Source of the DNA: Gordonia araii NBRC 100433
GTDB taxonomy: Bacteria > Actinomycetota > Actinomycetes > Mycobacteriales > Mycobacteriaceae
DNA: 41,750 nucleotides
NCBI RefSeq assembly: GCF_000241265.1
Contig: NZ_BAEE01000065.1
Span: forward strand, 1 to 41,750
Direction: 5' to 3'
In this document: positions 23,317 to 31,055 of the stretch, piece after piece
Position numbering within the stretch: the first letter of the stretch is position 1
Layout of the letters: each line of letters opens with the position of its first letter
Program-made: the position numbers and the translations under genes
The notes under the pieces: generated by a model
Databases searched by the model: none
Seen by the model: the letters and a program-made list of their open reading frames with translations, nothing else
Told to the model about the DNA's origin: nothing

Positions 23317-24744
23317 CTACCCGATCTGTTCGGTGGCTTCGCGCAGCTTCACCAGCTCCCGGGGGAAGTAGCCGACGAGCAGTTCTGGATCGGGCACGGC
23401 GTCGGCGCAGGCGATCACGCCGACGTGGACAACGCCGTTGTTGGACAGCACGGTGATGTTGAGACCCGCTCCGTGGAAGATCGGGCCAAGCGGATAGAGC
23501 GCGTCGATCTTCGCGCCCATGAAGTACAGCGGCATTTGCGGGCCTGGCACGTTCGAGATCACCAGGTTGTGAATCACCGGGCCCCGCTCGGAGAGGCGCA
23601 GCGCGGCGTAGGTGCGCATCGCGAGGCCGAAGGTCCGCGGCGGCGCGAACTCGGCCCAGTCCTGCAACGCGTCGGCCGGAATCGCCTTCTGGTGCTCCTT
23701 GGCGTTGCGGTTGGCCTCCTCCATCGACGTCAACCGCTCCCACGGGTCGGCGATGTCGGTGCCGAGCCGGGCGAAAAGCGCCGAAACCTTGTTCATCCCG
23801 TCGGCGCGCTGCGTCTCCTCGCGCACCGACACCGGCACGGTGGCCAGCAGCGGGGTGTCGGGCAGTTCGTCGTGATCGGTCAGGTAGGAACGCAGGGCGC
23901 CGCCCGCGACGGTCAGCACCACGTCGTTGACGGTGGCCCCGCTGATCCGGCGGATCTCTTTGAAATCATCCAGCAGCATGTCCGTGAGCCCGATCGCCCG
24001 CTGACCGGTGATGTTGCTGTTGAACGGGGTGCGTGGTGCGCGGAACGGCGGCGCCATCGCCGTCCCCCGCCTGATCCGGTCGAGGGTTTTCACGACGACG
24101 TCGACGGACGGCTGCACGACCCGCGTCAGGCTGAGCGGCCGAGCGATGCTCGCCGCGACTCCCCTGCCGAACAGCTCCAAGGCACCCGGTTCGCGCTCCT
24201 TGCCGTCGTTGACGTGCGCACCGTCCATCGCCGCGGCGACCGGCTGGGCATCGGGCTCCAGCGCGCACAGGTGCGAAACGATGCTCGCTCCCGACGCGCC
24301 GTCGACGGTGGCGTGGTGCATCTTCGCGAAGACGACGAGCCTCTCCCCGTCGTACTCAGGGTCTTTGTGGCCCTCGACCACCCACATCTCCCAGAGCGGG
24401 TGGTGCCGGTTCACCGGAAGCGACGCGAGGTGGTTGCAGAGTTCCGCTAACTCGTCGCGCCCGCCGTCGCCCGGGAGCGCGACTCGGTGCACATGCCGGT
24501 TGATGTCGAAATGCGAATCGTGGACCCAGACCGGGTGCGCGATCTCCAACGGGACTTTGCGCACCTTGCGGGTGAACTGCGGGATGCCGGTGACCGCGAG
24601 ATCGAGCGCGTCCCGGAACTTGGGAAACGAGTATCCGCCCGGAATCGTCGACGGGTCGAGTACAAAGATCGCGCACACGTGCATCAGCTGCTCAGGCGTT
24701 TCGAGATAGAGGAAGCTGGCGTCGAGTCCACTCAGGCGTTCCAT
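23317..24744 (-). CDS. WS/DGAT family wax ester synthase/diacylglycerol acyltransferase
   Basis: 475 residues from ATG 24744, where the protein begins MERLSGLDASFLYLETPEQLMH, the standard family start. The acyltransferase motif HHxxxDG is MHHATVDG near residue 145, followed in the C-terminal half by ATVNDVVLTVAGGALR and SNVPGPQMPLYFMG. These membrane-associated enzymes esterify diacylglycerol or fatty alcohols with acyl-CoA to store neutral lipid; mycobacteria have many copies. It lies 17 bp after a small Cys-containing ORF, with which it may be cotranscribed, and converges with the LLM gene. Confidence 0.92.
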   Translation of the reverse strand: MERLSGLDASFLYLETPEQLMHVCAIFVLDPSTIPGGYSFPKFRDALDLAVTGIPQFTRKVRKVPLEIAHPVWVHDSHFDINRHVHRVALPGDGGRDELAELCNHLASLPVNRHHPLWEMWVVEGHKDPEYDGERLVVFAKMHHATVDGASGASIVSHLCALEPDAQPVAAAMDGAHVNDGKEREPGALELFGRGVAASIARPLSLTRVVQPSVDVVVKTLDRIRRGTAMAPPFRAPRTPFNSNITGQRAIGLTDMLLDDFKEIRRISGATVNDVVLTVAGGALRSYLTDHDELPDTPLLATVPVSVREETQRADGMNKVSALFARLGTDIADPWERLTSMEEANRNAKEHQKAIPADALQDWAEFAPPRTFGLAMRTYAALRLSERGPVIHNLVISNVPGPQMPLYFMGAKIDALYPLGPIFHGAGLNITVLSNNGVVHVGVIACADAVPDPELLVGYFPRELVKLREATEQIG

Positions 24745-24761
24745 TCGCCACACACTAGTGG

Positions 24762-25037
24762 TCAGCCGCTGGTGATGTGCCATAACCCGCAGCGGCACAG
24801 ATAGACGTCGAGATCCGGTGTCCGAAGCCGGCCGGCGCGCAGCACGGCGACCGCCAACCACGCGTCATCCTCGGTCGCATGCCCCGACTTGGCCGGGGTC
24901 GGACACGACTCGGGTGGTTCGCCTGCGGCGGGCGCCGGCCGTCGCCGCGCACCGGAACGGCGGGCCCGAAGCTCGGTCCGGGCCTCGATCCGCCGGAGAT
25001 AGCGTTCCAGCTCGGCGTCGTCGAAGGGAGGCGTCAT
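24762..25037 (-). CDS. Small protein of unknown function with C-terminal Cys-x-Cys
   Basis: 91 residues. The N terminus is charged (DDAELERYLRRIEARTELRARR), followed by a low-complexity Ala/Pro/Arg stretch and a conserved-looking end, DLDVYLCRCGLWHITSG, with Cys-x-Cys and His. I do not recognise it, though such Cys/Trp/His ends recur in small actinobacterial proteins and may bind zinc. It lies directly upstream of the WS/DGAT gene and is divergent from the CPBP protease. Confidence 0.62.
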   Translation of the reverse strand: MTPPFDDAELERYLRRIEARTELRARRSGARRRPAPAAGEPPESCPTPAKSGHATEDDAWLAVAVLRAGRLRTPDLDVYLCRCGLWHITSG

Positions 25038-25086
25038 GACACGCCAAGTCTGCCATCGCGTCCCGCCGGACCGATAACATCGCGGG

Positions 25087-25800
25087 ATGGCCCACCTGAC
25101 GGCGATCGACCGTCTTCATCCGGCGTTGATCGCGACGATCGTCTTCGTCATCGCCGCCGCGAATCTGATCGCCCACTACGCACACGGTCGGGCCATCTTT
25201 CTGGTCATTCCCACGACGGCACTGCTGCTGGGTGCCGCGGCGTTGATCAGCGGGCTCAAGTGGAAAGATCTCGGAGTCACCCTCCCGCAGTTGCGCGCCG
25301 GCCTGCCGTGGGCCGCCGCGGTGGTCGCCGTGGTGGTGATCGTCATCGCCGTTGCGGTGGCGATTCCGCCGCTGCGCGAATTCTTCCTCGACGAGCGCTT
25401 CCGTTCGGCGAGGACCGCGTTGTTCGCCGCCTTGGTCGTCATCCCGTTCCAGACGGTCATTCCCGAGGAACTGTTGTTCCGCGGCGTCCTGCAGGGAGCA
25501 CTGATGCGCACCTGGTCGGCCCCGGTCGCGCTGATCGTCGGCGCCGTCCTGTTCGGTCTGTGGCACATCACGTCGTCGATGAATCTGGCCGGCGGGAATC
25601 GCGGTCTGCGCGACATCGTCGGCGGCGGCAGCGCCGGACAGATCGCCGGCGTAGTTCTGGCCGTCGTGGCCACGACGGTGGCCGGGTTCGTCTTCGGCTG
25701 GCTGCGCTACAAGACCGACAGTCTCCTCACCCCGATCGCCCTGCACTGGGCGATCAACGCCACCGGCGCCCTCGGTGCGGCGGTGGCCTGGCGACTCTGA
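25087..25800 (+). CDS. CPBP-family intramembrane glutamic endopeptidase
   Basis: 237 residues, mostly hydrophobic, with six to eight membrane segments. The three CPBP (Abi/Rce1) motifs are present: EELLFRG near residue 126, FGLWHI near 157, and HWAINA near 221. TAACAT (25075-25080) ends 6 nt before the ATG, so the message is probably leaderless. Family members are membrane proteases involved in prenyl-protein processing, bacteriocin immunity or signalling; no partner is visible. The next gene in the same direction starts 57 bp later. Confidence 0.9.
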   Translation: MAHLTAIDRLHPALIATIVFVIAAANLIAHYAHGRAIFLVIPTTALLLGAAALISGLKWKDLGVTLPQLRAGLPWAAAVVAVVVIVIAVAVAIPPLREFFLDERFRSARTALFAALVVIPFQTVIPEELLFRGVLQGALMRTWSAPVALIVGAVLFGLWHITSSMNLAGGNRGLRDIVGGGSAGQIAGVVLAVVATTVAGFVFGWLRYKTDSLLTPIALHWAINATGALGAAVAWRL

Positions 25801-25857
25801 CCCTCCTCGGGTGGGTTTTGGTGCCCGAAGTCGCGGCCGGTGTGCCAAAGTAGCGAC

Positions 25858-26505
25858 ATGACAAACGACGATTCGGTGAACGTCCCGGTATCGACCGATC
25901 CCGCTGTGCCGTCACCCGCGGATAGCCATGCGGTCGACACACCCAAAGACGCTGCCCCCAAAGGCAAGAGCTTCGGCGAGAAGGTCGGCGGCGTCATGCA
26001 GAAGCTGCTCCTGGCCCTGATCGGGGTCGGAGTCCTCATCGTCGCCTACTTCATCCTCGCGTCGATCGCGCCGCGTTGGTGGGCCGGCGTGGTCGAGAAC
26101 ATCGTCGGGAAGGACGCGGGGGTCACCAAGGGAGTGATCTACGGCCTCGCGTTCGGCATCATCTGCACGCTGGTCCCCATCGTCTGCTTCGCCATGGCCG
26201 TTGCGTCGTGGAGCCGCCTCAAGCATGTGATCGGCATCTTCTTCCTGCTGGTCGGCATCGTGTTCGCCATTCCCAACCTGCTGACCCTGGCGGTGAACGT
26301 CAGCGACCCGAACAGGTCGGCGTCGATCCGATCGGCGCAGACACGGCTGGGCGAGATCATCGGCTTCCAGGGCGCGACCCTGGTCGGCGCGATCGTCGGT
26401 GCGCTGATCGCCGCCGTCGTCGTGTACTTCATCGTCAAGTACAAGGTCCGCGGCCGGAAGATCGCTGCCGCCTCCGCCGCGCACGTCGACGACGACGAGA
26501 AGTAG
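25858..26505 (+). CDS. Four-helix membrane protein, function unknown
   Basis: 215 residues from ATG 25858 (an in-frame start at 25840 is less likely). An acidic, Ser/Pro-rich N terminus (~45 residues) is followed by four membrane segments: LLLALIGVGVLIVAYFIL, GLAFGIICTLVPIVCFAMAV, VIGIFFLLVGIVFAIPNLL and ATLVGAIVGALIAAVVVYF. The C terminus is charged and ends in DDDEK, presumably cytoplasmic. I recall similar permease-annotated proteins in mycobacteria but no function. Confidence 0.78.
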   Translation: MTNDDSVNVPVSTDPAVPSPADSHAVDTPKDAAPKGKSFGEKVGGVMQKLLLALIGVGVLIVAYFILASIAPRWWAGVVENIVGKDAGVTKGVIYGLAFGIICTLVPIVCFAMAVASWSRLKHVIGIFFLLVGIVFAIPNLLTLAVNVSDPNRSASIRSAQTRLGEIIGFQGATLVGAIVGALIAAVVVYFIVKYKVRGRKIAAASAAHVDDDEK

Positions 26506-26516
26506 CCACGCCGACG

Positions 26517-26549
26517 CCGGCGCGCCGAGCGGGGTTCCGCGCCGGAGTT
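26517..26549. terminator. Possible terminator between convergent genes
   Basis: CCGGCGCG (26517-26524) pairs with CGCGCCGG (26538-26545) around a 13-nt loop, then AGTTT. It fills the 44-bp gap between the membrane-protein gene and the PucR gene. The T run is short, so termination strength is uncertain. Confidence 0.4.
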
Positions 26550-27824
26550 TCAGAGCGCGGCGACGTCGGGTACCGGCGCCCGGAAGTCGGGTACGCGCGC
26601 CACGATCAGCGCGGCCGCCAGAACTCGGGACTGATAGGGATCGGTCGGGTCGTACCCGGTGAGTTCGTGCACGCGCTTGAGCCGATAGCTCAGCGTGTTG
26701 GGGTGCACGTGAACCTGTGCCGCGGCCGCCTTGCGGTTGGCGCCGTGCTTGAGGTGGGCGTACAGCGCGTCGAGCAGGTGCGGCTGACCGTGCAGCGGCG
26801 CGACCTGCTGGGCTAGTCGATCACGCGCGGCGCTCGGCCTGCTCACCTGGAATTCCACGAGGAGGTCGTCGAGCCGATACGAGCCGGGCGCGCGGTCCAG
26901 GGCGCGCGCCAGCCCGATGAGTTCGGCGGCATCGGCGACGGCCGCGGGAATCCCCTCCGGCGGCGCGGCCCCGATCTCACCGAGATAGACCGGCACGTCG
27001 AAGCGGTTGGTGAGTTCGACGGCCAGGGCGTCGAGGCGTTCGTGGACGCGCTCGTCACCGACAGGCGGATCGGCCATCAGCACTACGCCGTTCACCCCGT
27101 CGAACAGCAGTGGCGTCGTGGTGGCGCTCAGTTCGTCGAAGCTGCGTTGCAGCACCCGCATCCGTCGTCGCGCGATCAGCGTCGCGGCGGCGGCGTCGGC
27201 GTGTTCGGCGAACAACCTCACGGTGACCACGAGGTAGCTGGCGGCGATCGCGATGTCGGCTCGGGCGGCCACCGCGGCGACCGGTCGACCGTGTACCAGC
27301 GCCGCGCACAGTTCACGCCGAGCCTCCCGTTCGGACCGGTAGATCGACTGCTCCACCTCGGCGTAGGTGGCCACGACCGAGAGGTTGATGTTGGTCAGCA
27401 CGTTGAGCAGTCGTTCGCCGACGGCGACGAGCTCGGGCGTCTCGTCCGGCCGGGCCGTGTCGGCGGCCGCGGCCAGCAGCGCCTGTGCCGAACCGTGGAT
27501 CCCGAGAAGCAGCACGGGCAACGGCAACCGGTCTTCCGCGTGCTGCTCGGCGACCGGGCCGGCGAAAGCATGCACCTCGTCGTAGGTCAGCTCGCGATCG
27601 GCGGCGATCGCCTCGAGCACGGCATGACCGCAAAGGTGGATCGCGGGCAGCACGTCGTCGGTGAAGTGCGTATCGGGCAGTCCCGCCGGGGCACTCGACG
27701 CGAGCCCGTCGGCGAGCATCCGTTCGGCGATATCCGGCCAGCGCGCCCGCAGCCGGTGGACCAACGACGCCTCGCCCTGCGGATCGGAGCGCGCGGCGGT
27801 GTCGGGCACGGAGAGTTCGGTCAT
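26550..27824 (-). CDS. PucR/CdaR-type transcriptional regulator
   Basis: 424 residues from ATG 27824. The C terminus carries the PucR helix-turn-helix, GANRKAAAAQVHVHPNTLSYRLKRVHELTG, near residues 355-385. The middle shows a degenerate GGDEF-like region (PLLFDGVNGVVLMADPP), and the N-terminal half a helical sensor domain with EVEQSIYRSEREARRELC. Such regulators usually activate catabolic genes in response to a small molecule. The lipase at 27970 is divergent across 145 bp and is the likely target, perhaps through the TTTGT-N8-ACAAA site. Confidence 0.88.
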   Translation of the reverse strand: MTELSVPDTAARSDPQGEASLVHRLRARWPDIAERMLADGLASSAPAGLPDTHFTDDVLPAIHLCGHAVLEAIAADRELTYDEVHAFAGPVAEQHAEDRLPLPVLLLGIHGSAQALLAAAADTARPDETPELVAVGERLLNVLTNINLSVVATYAEVEQSIYRSEREARRELCAALVHGRPVAAVAARADIAIAASYLVVTVRLFAEHADAAAATLIARRRMRVLQRSFDELSATTTPLLFDGVNGVVLMADPPVGDERVHERLDALAVELTNRFDVPVYLGEIGAAPPEGIPAAVADAAELIGLARALDRAPGSYRLDDLLVEFQVSRPSAARDRLAQQVAPLHGQPHLLDALYAHLKHGANRKAAAAQVHVHPNTLSYRLKRVHELTGYDPTDPYQSRVLAAALIVARVPDFRAPVPDVAAL

Positions 27825-27884
27825 GAAGACATTGTGATGCACTCCTAGCCGAAGCGGCTCCTCGGCAGTAGATTCGGCACGACC

Positions 27885-27902
27885 TTTGTCTCACGATACA
27901 AA
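27885..27902. promoter_or_regulatory. Inverted repeat TTTGT-N8-ACAAA between PucR gene and lipase
   Basis: TTTGT (27885-27889) and ACAAA (27898-27902) form an 18-bp dyad in the divergent gap, A/T-rich against a GC-rich background. It is a candidate site for the PucR regulator. Confidence 0.4.
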
Positions 27903-27969
27903 TCGGGGCACGGGTTCTCTCTCCAGAGCGCAGTGACTCGGATCACCGCCGCTGCCTACGGTTGTCGCC

Positions 27970-29130
27970 ATGCCCGCCGAGCTCTTCCGTTCTGAAGACG
28001 ACCCCTTCTACTCAGCCCCACCGGCCCTCGCGTCGATGAGCCCCGGGCGCGTGATCCGTTCCCGCCGTGTCGCACTGGCGGCGTTCGGCAAGATCCCGGT
28101 CGGTATGCGCGCCTGGCAACTCGCCTACCGCACGATCGACGTGCACGGCGCACCGGACCTGGCCGTCACGACGATCCTCGTCCCACGGGGAGGCGGGCAG
28201 GGACTGCTTTCCTTCCAGTGCGCCATCGACGGGGTGTCGACGCGCTGTCTGCCGTCCTACGCACTGCGCCGTCACTCGCGTGCCGCCGGCGCGCTGAGTC
28301 AGGTGGAGCTACCGCTGATCCTCGCCGCCCTCGCACGCGGCTGGGCGGTTTCCGTGCCCGATCACGGTGGTCTGCGCGGCCACTTCGGCGCGGCCCGCGA
28401 ACCCGGATACCGAGCGCTCGACGCGGTGCGCGCCGCCCTGGCCTTCGATCGGTTCGGCCTCGCGCCGGACACGCCGGTCGGTCTGTGGGGATACTCCGGC
28501 GGCGGCCTGGCGACGGTGTGGGCGGCCGAGGTCGCCGGCGACTACGCGCCGGAGCTGAATCTCGTCGGTGCGGCCGCCGGCTCTCCCGTCGGCGACCCGC
28601 GGGCGACGTTCCTGCGTCTCAACGGCGGCTGGTTCTCCGGCTTCCCGACCGTCTTCATCGCCGGTCTGCGCCGCGCCTATCCGCAACTGATCCCCGTCTT
28701 CGACCGCCACCTCGATCGCAGATTCGGCGAATGGCTCGACGACGCGGCGAACCGCACGACGCTGGTCGCGCTGGCGCGCCTGACGCGCCGCGACATCCGG
28801 CGCCACCTGCGCCACGGTCTCGACGATCTGCTGGCCGAGCCCGCACTGGCCTCGGTGCTCGAACAGGTCCGCCCCGGCCACACCGCACCTGAGATGCCGC
28901 TGCTGATCGTGCAGGGGCTGCGCGACGAGGTGATCAACGCCGCCGACGTGAGTGCGCTGGTCGGCCGCTACCGCGCGGCCGGGGCCCGGCTGACGTATCG
29001 CCTCGTGCCGTTCGGCTGGCACCTACCGCTCGAATTCGCCACCGCTCCCGGCGCGCTGCGCTGGCTCGGCGAACGACGAGCGTCCGCGACGACTGACCGC
29101 GAACCGCTCGCGGAGATGGGTGAGAAGTAA
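27970..29130 (+). CDS. LIP-family secretory-lipase-like alpha/beta hydrolase
   Basis: 386 residues. The nucleophile elbow is GYSGGGLATVWAA near residue 180, the likely acid lies in QGLRDEVINAADVSALV near 320, and the His in FGWHLPLEF near 360. Together with the N-terminal DPFYSAPPALASMSPGRVIRSR these mark the LIP (secretory lipase) family. No signal peptide is visible, so despite the family name it may stay in the cytoplasm or use another route. Its stop is followed without a gap by the GTG of the next lipase, so the two are one operon. Divergent from a PucR regulator. Confidence 0.88.
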   Translation: MPAELFRSEDDPFYSAPPALASMSPGRVIRSRRVALAAFGKIPVGMRAWQLAYRTIDVHGAPDLAVTTILVPRGGGQGLLSFQCAIDGVSTRCLPSYALRRHSRAAGALSQVELPLILAALARGWAVSVPDHGGLRGHFGAAREPGYRALDAVRAALAFDRFGLAPDTPVGLWGYSGGGLATVWAAEVAGDYAPELNLVGAAAGSPVGDPRATFLRLNGGWFSGFPTVFIAGLRRAYPQLIPVFDRHLDRRFGEWLDDAANRTTLVALARLTRRDIRRHLRHGLDDLLAEPALASVLEQVRPGHTAPEMPLLIVQGLRDEVINAADVSALVGRYRAAGARLTYRLVPFGWHLPLEFATAPGALRWLGERRASATTDREPLAEMGEK

Positions 29131-30180
29131 GTGAAGAAACACGCGATCAGGCGTCCCCTCGCACTGCTGTCGGCCCTCTCGGCTGCGGCACTGCTCTTGT
29201 CCGCCCCGGTTTCCGCCTCGGCGGCACCGGCGAGCGGTAGCTCCGGCGGGGCGCGGCCGTTCCCGGCGATCCCGGACACCGTCGGGCACGGTCCCCGCCA
29301 GGCCGGGTTCTGGTCGGCGTACGGCTATTCCGTCGTGCACCCGAACGTCGCGCCGCAGGGCGCCAACGACTTCCGCTGCAAGCCCAAAGACGGCCAGAAT
29401 CCCGTCGTCCTGCTGCACGGCACCTTCGAGAACGGCTACAACACCTGGGCGTCGTTCTCGCCCGCACTAAAACGAGCCGGCTACTGCGTCTTCGCTCCGT
29501 ACTACGGGCGCACCGACTTTCTCGACCAGGGCGGGATGGGCGTCGTCCTGCCGTCGATCACCGGCACCGGCGACATCGCCCGCTCGGCGACCCAGGTCGG
29601 CAGGTACATCGACCGCGTCCGCAAGGCCACCGGATCGGAGAAGGTCGACGTCGTTGCCCACTCGCAGGGCGGCCTGGTGGCCCGCCAGTGGATGAAGTTC
29701 CATCGCGGCGCCACACTGCGGGCCCCGGAGAAGAACAAGATCGGAAAGCTGATCACCTTCGGCGCGCCCAACCGCGGGACCACCCTGCTCGGCATCGCCT
29801 GGATAGGTCGTCAGATGGCCAAGGCCGGCCTGGACACCACCGGCTTCTACGCCTGGCTGTACGGGGCCGGTCCGATCGACCAGATGGTCGAGTCCCCGTT
29901 CATCAACCGGCTCAACCACTACATCGGCACCTACCCGAGCGTCGAGTACACCATCGTCGGCACACGCTACGAAGAGGTCGTCACACCGTACGAGTCGACC
30001 TTCCTGCGCGCCAAGGGCGTCGAGAACATCACCTTGCAGGACGGCTGCGAGCAGGACACCTCCGACCACCTGGCGATGGCGTACTCCCCCCGGGCCATCT
30101 CCATCGCCCTGCGCGCTCTCGACCCGCAGCGGTACCCGAAGCTGGTCTGCACGGCGAACCCATGGTTCTTCAGCTTCTGA
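29131..30180 (+). CDS. Secreted lipase/esterase (lipase class 2-like alpha/beta hydrolase)
   Basis: 349 residues, GTG start immediately after the previous TAA. The first ~32 residues are a signal peptide: KKHAIRRPLALLSALSAAALLL, cleavage likely after SASAA or nearby. The mature enzyme has VVLLHGTFENGYNTW (oxyanion strand), nucleophile VDVVAHSQGGLVARQWM near residue 178, and a likely catalytic His in SDHLAMAYSP near 312. Four Cys may form disulfides outside the cell. It probably hydrolyses short-chain esters or lipids outside the cell, working with the cotranscribed LIP-type enzyme. A large structured RNA begins about 55 bp after its stop. Confidence 0.9.
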   Translation: MKKHAIRRPLALLSALSAAALLLSAPVSASAAPASGSSGGARPFPAIPDTVGHGPRQAGFWSAYGYSVVHPNVAPQGANDFRCKPKDGQNPVVLLHGTFENGYNTWASFSPALKRAGYCVFAPYYGRTDFLDQGGMGVVLPSITGTGDIARSATQVGRYIDRVRKATGSEKVDVVAHSQGGLVARQWMKFHRGATLRAPEKNKIGKLITFGAPNRGTTLLGIAWIGRQMAKAGLDTTGFYAWLYGAGPIDQMVESPFINRLNHYIGTYPSVEYTIVGTRYEEVVTPYESTFLRAKGVENITLQDGCEQDTSDHLAMAYSPRAISIALRALDPQRYPKLVCTANPWFFSF

Positions 30181-30199
30181 ATCCGCGACGATAAATCCG

Positions 30200-30228
30200 T
30201 TGCCCCGCCGGAAGTCGTGAACTACCTT
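30200..30228 (+). promoter_or_regulatory. Promoter of the structured RNA
   Basis: TTGCCC (30200-30205), 17 bp, TACCTT (30223-30228) is a good -35/-10 pair with the actinobacterial TAnnnT -10. A transcript would start near 30235, at the foot of the first hairpin, and no coding sequence follows for 800 nt. Confidence 0.55.
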
Positions 30229-30234
30229 CGTGAT

Positions 30235-31055
30235 CTGCGCTTGGCGCACTGAACACACAATTTCATCAAACCGGCATGGCGGATAATCCGGGGCAACCCG
30301 GTGAAAGGCGCGTGACAACCGTCGCCGGGAGCAATCCCGGTACCCCATGCACTCCGAGCCGAGAATCCTTCACCCCAGGGCGGAGGCAAGTCCGAAACGA
30401 TCTGGTGGCCCGCTCGCGGGCCGGGAGAGCCAATCGGTGACCCCAGCACCTGCCAGGTGCTGAACAGTAGCGACGGGACCTTGCGGCAGAGGCGGGAGTA
30501 ACAGTCCGAGGCAGTCAATCGAGGGCGTACTCCACGAACGCGGCGGCGGGGCACGGCAGCTTCGCCAAGGCGGGAGAGATCAAGTAGGCGTTGACGGCCG
30601 AACGGTCGAGGGTGCGCGGTATTCCGGCCTCCAAAGGGTCGGAGCCGCGTGGGAAAGCGCATCCTCCGTCGAACAAGTCCACTAGCTCAGTTGGCAGAGC
30701 CATTGACTTTCCATCAATCGGTCGCCGGTTCGAGTCCGGCGTGGCGTACCAAAGCGAAAGCCTTTCCCCGGCAGCACTGCGACAGTGTCCTAAGCCCTGG
30801 CCCTAACGGGAACCGGGGCATCCGCGGGTCCGCAAGACCCAAGGGTGTTCACGCGCGAGTAGCGGTAGCGCAGAGACCGGCCGGTCACTGCGCGACGTGA
30901 AAGCGGTGGAGAAGCAGCTGCCGTCACGCATGGCGCCACGGACGGCGCTGGGCATGGTGGATACCGTCGAGAGGCGGTGGACAACCGGAAAACCCGACCA
31001 CACGGGAATAGCGACCCGGAAAGGCCACCGAGAGCAGGGACGTAGTCTCAGTCCC
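30235..31055 (+). ncRNA. Large structured non-coding RNA with embedded tRNA-like element (GOLLD-like candidate)
   Basis: About 820 nt without a plausible gene. On the plus strand it holds many clean hairpins: TGCGC[TTG]GCGCA 30236-30248; CCGGG[GCAA]CCCGG 30288-30301; CCGGGA[GCAA]TCCCGG 30325-30340; GGCCCG/CGGGCC 30407-30422; CAGCACCT[GCC]AGGTGCTG 30444-30462; a 10-bp helix 30608-30617 with 30657-30666 enclosing a further stem; CACTG[CGA]CAGTG 30775-30787; 30794-30819; GGGTC/GACCC 30826-30840; 30896-30928; 30933-30948; ACCGTC[GAGA]GGCGGT 30963-30978. Three or more loops are GNRA. A tRNA-like element lies in the middle. Large size, GNRA loops and an internal tRNA are known of GOLLD RNAs; ROOL is an alternative. 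Ends are estimated. RNase P, tmRNA and group I/II intron hallmarks were not found. Confidence 0.7.
30676..30751 (+). tRNA. tRNA-like element, UUC anticodon position, encoded CCA
   Basis: D arm GCTC/GAGC with a GG-containing loop (30685-30700), anticodon stem ATTGA/TCAAT around CTTTCCA (30702-30718), five-base variable region, T arm GCCGG[TTCGAGT]CCGGC (30724-30740), then ACCA. Anticodon position reads TTC (Glu), but base 37 is C rather than a purine. The acceptor stem AGTCCAC/GTGGCGT pairs at only five of seven positions (mismatches at pairs 2 and 3). So it is either a tRNA-derived structural module of the surrounding RNA or a divergent tRNA; normal translation use is doubtful. Confidence 0.6.

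Noticed and set aside
24762..25590. GLWHITS occurs both at the end of the small Cys protein and in the CPBP protease motif
   Set aside because: The contexts differ (Cys-x-Cys tail against a membrane helix); the shared seven residues are most likely chance.
30222..30703. Small open frames on the minus strand across the structured RNA
   Set aside because: Their products have no recognisable pattern or ribosome sites, and the opposite strand carries dense hairpins and a tRNA-like fold.
30235..31055. RNase P RNA, tmRNA or a group I/II intron
   Set aside because: I saw no GAGGAAAGTCC/ACAGAA RNase P core, no tmRNA tag reading frame, no reverse transcriptase and no convincing domain V. A covariance search is still needed to be certain.
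27970..31055. Prophage or integrative element around the structured RNA
   Set aside because: No integrase, structural phage gene or att-like direct repeat is visible; the neighbours are ordinary metabolic and transport genes.
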